DNA of 11,873 nucleotides, from assembly GCA_002307315.1 (NCBI GenBank), contig DBTZ01000042.1, positions 1-11,873 on the forward strand, read 5' to 3'. Each line of letters opens with the position of its first letter. Positions within the stretch are counted from its first letter, which is position 1. This DNA comes from Alphaproteobacteria bacterium UBA1303. Lineage in GTDB: Bacteria; Pseudomonadota; Alphaproteobacteria; Micropepsales; Micropepsaceae. The notes beneath the pieces were generated by a model. The model worked only from the letters and a program-made list of their open reading frames with translations. It ran no database searches and was not told where the DNA came from. Positions 6,870-11,873 of the stretch are shown one piece after another. Both the position numbers and the translations under genes were made by a program.

Positions 6870-6902
6870 GCATTCCATTGTTTAACAGAAACATTGAAAT
6901 GC
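6870..6902 (-). promoter_or_regulatory. Imperfect dyad upstream of the acyltransferase gene
   Basis: Two 11-base arms (6870-6880 and 6892-6902) are complementary at 9 of 11 positions around an 11-base A+T-rich centre. On the minus strand this lies 19 bases or more upstream of the chosen ATG at 6851, in the 58-base unique part between repeat copy 2 and the gene. It could be an operator or an mRNA hairpin. No clear -35/-10 pair was recognised near it. Confidence 0.35.
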
Positions 6903-6909
6903 ACTAACT

Positions 6910-6969
6910 CTTTGTTTTGTCGCGCTTCATACCAGAAAACCGGATTCCACTTTTCTGTGAAGCGCTCTA
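6910..6969 (-). repeat. 60-bp palindromic repeat, copy 2
   Basis: Copy 2 of the element at 5892-5951, same orientation, 56 of 60 identical (differences at the 4th, 25th, 47th and 48th bases). The terminal inverted repeat is one base shorter: GCGCTTCA (6922-6929) against TGAAGCGC (6958-6965). The last three bases (6967-6969) are the TAG stop of lpxK, exactly as copy 1 supplies the acyltransferase stop. It lies between lpxK and the acyltransferase on the minus strand, where a hairpin could attenuate transcription or stabilise the upstream mRNA end. Confidence 0.9.
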
Positions 6970-7929
6970 TCGCATTTCGACCAGTAGGGCGTCGAGGCGC
7001 CCGGGATCTTCGAATTGCGCCTCGACCGGCAGTACCGCTATGCCGGCGCGTCCGATGTCGCTGAGACGGACGTAATCCTTGGCGGTGGTGATGAGCAAAG
7101 CGTTTTGCGTGCGCGCCAGCGACTTCAGCCGGGCGATTTCGGACGGCGTATAGACATGATGATCGGCGAACCGCCGTTCGGCGACGATTTCGACGCCGCA
7201 GGCTTTCAGCGAGCGGAAAAATTTGTCCGGTCGGCCGATGCCGGCAAAGGCGACGACACGTGCGTTCCCGATATCCGGCATATCGGCATGCCGGATATGC
7301 GCGCGCAGTACCGTGCCTACGAAGCCGCGCAAATCGATTTCTCCGTCGCCGACCATAATGACCGCATCGGCGCGGGCCAGCCCCTGGCCGATGCGTTCGC
7401 GTAACGGTCCGGCCGGCAGTATCAAGCCGTTGCCGAAGCCCTGTTCGGCGTCGACCACGACTAGCGAAAGATCCTTATGCAAAGCGAAGTTCTGGTGACC
7501 GTCGTCCATCACGATGACGTCGGCGCCCAATTCCGTCGCCAGTTTTGCGCCGGCATTGCGTTCGCGCGCCACCACGGTGGGGAAAGCGCCCGCCAGCAGC
7601 AACGGTTCGTCGCCGACGTCGGCGGCACGATGTTCCGGGGCGACGCGGATCGGGCCCTTCAGCTTGCCGCCGTAACCGCGCGTCAGGAAGAACGGTTTTT
7701 TTCCGAGTTCCGCCAGCGCCTGGGCGACGGCGATGGCAACCGGGGTCTTGCCGGTGCCGCCTACCGTCAGGTTGCCGACACAGATCACCGGCACGCCGGC
7801 ATGAATAGGAACGGCATGTTTTGCCTTCCAGGCCACAACGCTGCTGTATACCCAACCGAGCGGGCTGAGCGCGGCCAACGTCAGCCGGGAACCGAAGTCG
7901 CGGCGTTGCCAAATTTCAGGCGTGCGCAT
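6967..7929 (-). CDS. lpxK: Tetraacyldisaccharide 4'-kinase
   Basis: LpxK phosphorylates the 4' position of the tetraacyldisaccharide 1-phosphate, making lipid IVA, at the cytoplasmic face of the inner membrane. The 320-residue length is normal. An N-terminal hydrophobic segment (about 17-34) anchors it. The P-loop is VGGTGKTP (56-63), followed by TRGYGG (83-88), VGDEPLLL (105-112), MDDGHQN (141-147) and PAGPLRERI (172-180), all typical of the family. The start overlaps the waaA stop by 14 bases, indicating coupled translation. The stop is the last three bases of repeat copy 2. A perfect 11-bp hairpin lies inside the gene at 7271-7298, in a part of the protein that is usually variable. Confidence 0.97.
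   Translation of the reverse strand: MRTPEIWQRRDFGSRLTLAALSPLGWVYSSVVAWKAKHAVPIHAGVPVICVGNLTVGGTGKTPVAIAVAQALAELGKKPFFLTRGYGGKLKGPIRVAPEHRAADVGDEPLLLAGAFPTVVARERNAGAKLATELGADVIVMDDGHQNFALHKDLSLVVVDAEQGFGNGLILPAGPLRERIGQGLARADAVIMVGDGEIDLRGFVGTVLRAHIRHADMPDIGNARVVAFAGIGRPDKFFRSLKACGVEIVAERRFADHHVYTPSEIARLKSLARTQNALLITTAKDYVRLSDIGRAGIAVLPVEAQFEDPGRLDALLVEMR
7271..7298 (-). repeat. Perfect 11-bp inverted repeat inside lpxK
   Basis: The arms ATATCCGGCAT (7271-7281) and ATGCCGGATAT (7288-7298) are exactly complementary, with a 6-base loop ATCGGC. The segment encodes part of the peptide HIRHADMPDIGN between two conserved LpxK regions. It would form a stable stem in the lpxK mRNA. Whether it has a role in RNA folding or processing, or is a remnant of a small palindromic insertion, is unknown. 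Confidence 0.75.
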
Positions 7930-9193
7930 CGTTCAACATCTTTTCGACCAGAGCGGCGGTTTCGGCCACCGCGCCGCACAGCGATTTGGCGCCTTCTTTG
8001 GCCTTGGCGCCGAGCGCCTGCGCCTTCTCGGGGTCGGCCAGGAGCGCGCCCGCTGCAACGGCAATTTCGCCGGCGGTTTCCACCCGCCCCATCCCTTGCG
8101 CTTTGACGATCGCTTCATAGGCGGTAGTGAAATTGAAGGTATGCGGGCCGGCGAGTACACCGCAACCGAGTTTGGCCGGCTCCATCGGATTCTGTCCGCC
8201 GTGACGGATCAGGCTGCCGCCGACGAAGGCGAAGCGGGCGAGCCGGTAAAACAGCCCCAGCTCGCCGATGGTATCGGCGATATAGACGGCGGTGTCGGCG
8301 GCGATCTTATCCCGGCGCGAACGCAATGCCGATTTGCGGGTGCCGCACAATGCCGCGATCGCCGTCCCGCGCTGCGGATGGCGCGGCACGACGACGGTCA
8401 GAAGATCGGAAAATTCCTTACGCAAGATGTCGTGCGCGGGAAGCAGGGTTTCCTCTTCGCCGGGATGAGTTTGTGCCGCAAGGAAAACCGGCCGGTTGCC
8501 GATGGCGCAGCGCAACACGGCGAGTTCGGCGTCGTCGGCGGGCAACGGCGCTGCGTCGGCCTTCAGGCTGCCGATCACGCGTACGTTCGGCGTCTTGAGG
8601 GCTAAAAACCGTTCGGCGATCTCGTCGTCCTGGGCAAGACAGGCTTCGAAACAGCCCAACAGCGCCGCGGCGCTTTTGGGTACGCGGTTCCACCCCTCGT
8701 ACGAACGCGACGACATCCGCGCGTTGATCAGTACCAGCGGTACGCCGCGCGCCTTCGCCCCGAGCACCAGATTGGGCCAAATGTCGGAATCCACGAACAA
8801 ACCAATTTGCGGCCGCCAGTAATCGAGAAAGCCGCGAGTCGCCGCTGGGGTGTCGATCGGTATGAATTGGTGAAAGGCACCTTGAGGCAGGCGTTCGGCC
8901 ATCACCTCCGCCGAGGTTACCGTTCCGCTGGTGACCATCACCGGCAGTTTTAGCCGCGCGATCAATGCGTCGATCAAGGGCAATGCCGCCACGCATTCGC
9001 CGACGGAGGCGCCATGCACCCATATCAGCTTTCCGGGCGGACGCGGGCGCGTCGGCCGCCCCAGCCGTTCGCCGGCACGGGGTTCGTTTTCTTTGCCATG
9101 CAGGGACCGCCGCTTCAGCAGCAGCGGCGCAACCGGTGTCAAGAGCCCCGTCGCCAGACGATAGGCGGAAATGCCGAACGGCGTGCGCTGCAT
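7916..9193 (-). CDS. waaA: Kdo transferase (3-deoxy-D-manno-octulosonic acid transferase)
   Basis: WaaA (KdtA) transfers Kdo from CMP-Kdo to lipid IVA at the cytoplasmic face of the inner membrane, linking lipid A to the LPS core. The 425-residue protein has an N-terminal membrane-proximal helix (about 8-27), HGASVGE (60-66; E66 matches the proposed catalytic base), TSGTVTS (88-94), DSDIWPNL (135-142), VPRHPQR (269-275) and GGSLIRHGGQNPMEPA (325-340), all characteristic of this GT-B family. Whether it adds one or two Kdo units cannot be judged. The ATG at 9193 follows the msbA stop after 2 bases, and GGAG stands 11 bases upstream inside msbA. Its end overlaps the lpxK start by 14 bases. Confidence 0.97.
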   Translation of the reverse strand: MQRTPFGISAYRLATGLLTPVAPLLLKRRSLHGKENEPRAGERLGRPTRPRPPGKLIWVHGASVGECVAALPLIDALIARLKLPVMVTSGTVTSAEVMAERLPQGAFHQFIPIDTPAATRGFLDYWRPQIGLFVDSDIWPNLVLGAKARGVPLVLINARMSSRSYEGWNRVPKSAAALLGCFEACLAQDDEIAERFLALKTPNVRVIGSLKADAAPLPADDAELAVLRCAIGNRPVFLAAQTHPGEEETLLPAHDILRKEFSDLLTVVVPRHPQRGTAIAALCGTRKSALRSRRDKIAADTAVYIADTIGELGLFYRLARFAFVGGSLIRHGGQNPMEPAKLGCGVLAGPHTFNFTTAYEAIVKAQGMGRVETAGEIAVAAGALLADPEKAQALGAKAKEGAKSLCGAVAETAALVEKMLNDAHA

Positions 9194-9195
9194 GA

Positions 9196-11037
9196 TCAGG
9201 ACGGCTCCGCTAGGGTGTCGGGTTCTTCGAGATGGCGGTACAGCCGGGCGTACAGCCCCCCCATCGCGATCAGTTCGACATGGCTTCCGGCTTCCACAAC
9301 TCTTCCCCTGTCGAGCACGTAAAGCCGGTCGGAATCGATGACGGTGGAAAGCCGGTGCGCCACCACGATGGTCGTGCGGTTCTTCATCAGCCGGTTCAGC
9401 GCCTCCTGTACCAGCCGTTCGCTTTCATTGTCGAGCGCGCTGGTCGCTTCGTCCAGCAGCAGAATCGGCGCATCGCGCAGCATGGCGCGGGCGATGGCGA
9501 TGCGCTGGCGTTGTCCGCCGGAGAGCTTGAGGCCGCCTTCGCCGACCCTGGTGTGGTAGCCTTGCGGCAATTGAACGATAAAATCGTGGGCCGCCGCATC
9601 TTTCGCCGCGCGCTCGATTTCTTCGCGGGTGGCACCGAGCCGGCCCAGAGCGATGTTGTCGTAAATGCTCTCGTCGAACAGAATCGGCTCCTGGGTCACC
9701 AGCGCAATGGACCGGCGCAAGGATTCCAAGGTCACGCCGCGGATATCGGTACCGTCGATGGCGATCGCTCCGCCGTCGGCTTGGTAAAAGCGCAAAAGAA
9801 GGTTGAAGATGGTGCTCTTGCCGGCGCCGGACGGCCCGACCAGCGCCACCTTCTGTCCGGGGGCGACCGACAGCGTTATGCCGTCGAGCGCCGGCAAGGC
9901 GTCGGCGGCATAGACGAAGGAGACGTTTTCGAAGGACACGCCGCCGCCTTGCGGGGCGGGCGGCACGATAAGCTCGCGTGCCCCGGCCGTATCGACGATG
10001 ACGGGGTGCGCGTCGATCAGCGCCAACACCCGCGTGGCCGCGGCGATACCGGTGGAGGCGACCGGCCAGAGTTGGCTCAAGGTGCGCACCGGTTGCATCG
10101 CCAGAAGCATCGAACCCATAAAGGTGGCGAACTGCGCACCGGTCAACTCGCCGTTGGCGATGCGATAGGAGGCGTAGAAAATCGTTGCCGCCACCACGAT
10201 GCCGGAAAAAATGTCGGTCACCGGCACCGTCGCCGCACGGGTACGCGCCAGCTTGACCAATTGCTTCAGCCGCGTTGCCAGCCGCGCCTCGGCGTTGCGC
10301 GTGGCATGCGCCTCAAGCCCATAGGCTTTGATCACCCGCCTGCCGTCGAGCGCTTCGGATATCACCGTCGACAGCGAACCGGTCTCTTCCATGTTGCGCT
10401 TGGTGGTGCGCCGGATCGACCCGCCGATTCGCTCCATCGACCAGGCAACCGGCGGCACCGCGATCGCCACGAACACCGTCAGCTTCCAGTCGGTATAGAC
10501 CATCAGTCCGAGCAGCCCGATCAGCGTCACCAGTTCGAGCGCTACGCCGGAGATGCCGCGGGTGATGGCGTCGCGCATCAAGGTGGCATCGTAGAGAAAA
10601 TTGGAGACGAACGATCCCGAATGCACCGCGTTGAGCGCGGCAAGATCCCGCCGTACCAGCGAACGGAACATATCGGCTTGCGCGGCGTTGACCACCCGTT
10701 CGCCGACGGTTTCGATGTGCGATTGCTGGACATAGTAAGAGGCGGCCCTCAGCCACAGCGTGCCGAGCACCGCCAGCGGCAATTGCCAGATCTCATCGCC
10801 GCTTAACGACGGATTGCTCGGCCCGCCGGCGCCGAGCAGGTTGAAGGCCGGCCCCAGCAATTTGGCCAGCAGCGTGGTGGAGCCGGCGGTTACCGCCATC
10901 GCCACGACAGCGATGCCCAGCGTCGCCTTCTGGCGGCTTAAATAGTCGCGCACAATGCGGCGCGCAATAACAAGGCCGCCGGACGGCGCGCCGGATGGAG
11001 CGGTCGAGGTCGCATTCATGGCGCGTGGGTTTAGCAT
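9196..11037 (-). CDS. msbA: MsbA-like ABC exporter, lipid A flippase
   Basis: A 613-residue half-transporter with a fused membrane domain and ATPase, expected to work as a homodimer. Its place directly before waaA and lpxK points to lipid A-core flipping across the inner membrane, the role of MsbA; this is inferred from context, since many exporters share the fold. The membrane domain spans about 38-320. The ATPase shows Walker A GPSGAGKST (401-409), Q-loop Q449, signature LSGGQ (505-509), Walker B ILLLDE (525-530, E530 intact) and switch histidine H561. Two starts are possible, at 11037 and 11019. A weak GGA lies before 11037 and nothing before 11019, so 11037 is chosen with modest confidence. 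The gap to DUF4170 is 38 bases. Confidence 0.92.
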   Translation of the reverse strand: MLNPRAMNATSTAPSGAPSGGLVIARRIVRDYLSRQKATLGIAVVAMAVTAGSTTLLAKLLGPAFNLLGAGGPSNPSLSGDEIWQLPLAVLGTLWLRAASYYVQQSHIETVGERVVNAAQADMFRSLVRRDLAALNAVHSGSFVSNFLYDATLMRDAITRGISGVALELVTLIGLLGLMVYTDWKLTVFVAIAVPPVAWSMERIGGSIRRTTKRNMEETGSLSTVISEALDGRRVIKAYGLEAHATRNAEARLATRLKQLVKLARTRAATVPVTDIFSGIVVAATIFYASYRIANGELTGAQFATFMGSMLLAMQPVRTLSQLWPVASTGIAAATRVLALIDAHPVIVDTAGARELIVPPAPQGGGVSFENVSFVYAADALPALDGITLSVAPGQKVALVGPSGAGKSTIFNLLLRFYQADGGAIAIDGTDIRGVTLESLRRSIALVTQEPILFDESIYDNIALGRLGATREEIERAAKDAAAHDFIVQLPQGYHTRVGEGGLKLSGGQRQRIAIARAMLRDAPILLLDEATSALDNESERLVQEALNRLMKNRTTIVVAHRLSTVIDSDRLYVLDRGRVVEAGSHVELIAMGGLYARLYRHLEEPDTLAEPS

Positions 11038-11075
11038 GGGCTTTCCGTCAGAGCGAGGGCGGAATGCGGCAATGG

Positions 11076-11309
11076 TTACGGTTCGTTCGGGTCCATCAGT
11101 TTGTGGATATGGACCACAAAATAGCGCATTTGGGCGTTGTCCACCGTGCCGTGGGCCTTGGCCCTCCAGGCCGCGTGGGCCGTTTTGTAATCGGGATAAA
11201 TTCCCACCATGTCCAGTGACGACAAATCCTTGAATTCGGTCGCCCCCGGATGGGTCAGCTCGCCGCCGAATACCAGGTGGAGAAGTCGTTTGGGTTCGAT
11301 TTCGCTCAT
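11076..11309 (-). CDS. DUF4170 family protein, function unknown
   Basis: A 77-residue soluble protein recognisable as DUF4170 by its central YPDYKTAHAAWRAKA (38-52) and closing MRYFVVHIHKLMDP (61-74). I know the family almost only from Alphaproteobacteria and know of no function. There is no signal peptide or membrane segment. The start lies 3 bases after the cysQ stop with no recognisable ribosome site, so translation is probably coupled to cysQ. It sits between a cysQ-like gene and msbA in a lipid A operon, an arrangement I recall as common in related bacteria. That makes a link to envelope lipid synthesis plausible but unproven. Confidence 0.85.
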   Translation of the reverse strand: MSEIEPKRLLHLVFGGELTHPGATEFKDLSSLDMVGIYPDYKTAHAAWRAKAHGTVDNAQMRYFVVHIHKLMDPNEP

Positions 11310-11312
11310 GGT

Positions 11313-11873
11313 TCAGTGCTTTTGCGGATTAAGCAAGACCCGACTCGTCCGCGAGACGATCTGATCCTGCAGTGCCGGATTGGCGGCGATCGCCGCGGGC
11401 TTTTTCACCTCGGCGAGATTGTAACGGGGAATTTCGCCGGTATGAGTGGTCAGCCGGCCGCCTGCCTCGCGCACGATCAAATCGGCCGCCGCGATGTCCC
11501 AGTCGCATTTCGAGGTGAGACTAATGGTGGCATCGAAGATGCCGGCCGCCACCAGCACGATGCGATAGGCGGCCGAACAGCGGTCCTCCTCGCGCATCGC
11601 GGGCCAAGGATCGTCGCGCCAGACGGCGCGCGCCGTCAGTTCGGGGCGGACCAGAATGCGACTGTCTGCCAACGTATCGCGCGTTCCGACGAAAATCGGC
11701 TTGCCGTTCAGCGTCGCGCCGCATCCTCTGGCGGCAACGAACATTTCGTCGGTGAGCGGATTATAGACTGCGGCGGCGAACGGCTTGTGCTCGTCGACCA
11801 CTGCGATGCTGACGGTGAATTCCGGTTCGCGGCGCAAGATCGCGCTGGTGCCGTCGATCGGATCGACCACGAA
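11313..11873 (-). CDS. cysQ: CysQ-like 3'(2'),5'-bisphosphate nucleotidase, 5' end missing
   Basis: The C-terminal 186 codons of an inositol monophosphatase-superfamily enzyme; the window ends before its start. CysQ removes a phosphate from 3'-phosphoadenosine 5'-phosphate, a by-product of sulfate assimilation, giving AMP. The metal-binding motif DPIDGT lies at the fifth to tenth visible codons, and the second motif WDIAAADLIVREAGG supplies the other conserved aspartate. After DPIDGT the sequence reads SAILRREPEFTVSIAVV, close to the CysQ pattern of an aromatic-rich loop plus TVSIA. An inositol monophosphatase or other sugar phosphatase role cannot be excluded without the N-terminal half. It is the first visible gene of the lipid A operon and probably shares a promoter outside the window. 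Confidence 0.85.
   Translation of the reverse strand, partial: FVVDPIDGTSAILRREPEFTVSIAVVDEHKPFAAAVYNPLTDEMFVAARGCGATLNGKPIFVGTRDTLADSRILVRPELTARAVWRDDPWPAMREEDRCSAAYRIVLVAAGIFDATISLTSKCDWDIAAADLIVREAGGRLTTHTGEIPRYNLAEVKKPAAIAANPALQDQIVSRTSRVLLNPQKH

Noticed and set aside
6852..6878. ATG at 6878 as the start of the acyltransferase
   Set aside because: No ribosome site upstream, whereas AGGTG stands 10 bases before the ATG at 6851.
8486..8497. Perfect 12-bp palindrome AACCGGCCGGTT inside waaA
   Set aside because: Short and made of common G+C-rich dinucleotides in coding sequence; no second copy or other sign of function.
9232..10806. An open frame of 524 codons on the plus strand opposite msbA
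   Set aside because: Antisense shadow of a G+C-rich coding region; the product is low in hydrophobic structure, rich in Arg/Gln/His/Gly, and has no recognisable motif.

Overview
The window looks like a chromosomal, mostly housekeeping segment of a G+C-rich alphaproteobacterium, possibly Rhodospirillales-like. The reasons are the DUF2093 and DUF4170 genes (families I know almost only from Alphaproteobacteria), a PleC/PdhS-style histidine kinase, and an alphaproteobacterial-type lipid A gene order. No RNA gene, transposase, phage gene or CRISPR array was found. The genes are tightly packed, and no gene-free stretch exceeds about 120 bases.

Layout. (1) 33-3259, minus strand: purD, then a soluble PAS-domain histidine kinase, then a PAP2-type membrane phosphatase. 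The 108-base gap before the kinase holds two sequences resembling binding sites of the cell-cycle regulator CtrA, plus a small hairpin flanked by a 10-base direct repeat. (2) 3342-5889, plus strand, divergent from purD: xseA (exonuclease VII large subunit), a small DUF2093 protein, and an M23 (LytM) lipoprotein peptidase whose start overlaps the DUF2093 stop. (3) 5949-11873, minus strand, convergent with the peptidase: cysQ-like nucleotidase (cut by the window end), DUF4170, msbA-like exporter, waaA (Kdo transferase), lpxK (lipid A 4'-kinase) and an LpxL/HtrB-type late acyltransferase. The first five genes are spaced by -14 to +38 bases and form an operon. Kdo transfer (WaaA), 4'-phosphorylation (LpxK), secondary acylation (LpxL-like) and flipping across the inner membrane (MsbA) together complete and export Kdo-lipid A.

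The most unusual structure is a 60-bp palindromic repeat present twice in the same orientation (5892-5951 and 6910-6969, 56 of 60 bases identical). Each copy ends exactly on the TAG stop codon of the minus-strand gene beside it (the acyltransferase and lpxK), so the acyltransferase gene sits like a cassette between direct repeats. Other points to check are the CtrA-like boxes before the kinase, an 11-bp perfect hairpin inside lpxK, and the two proteins of unknown function (DUF2093, DUF4170) tied to envelope genes. I saw no clear new multi-gene system; the novelty here is mainly regulatory and structural.
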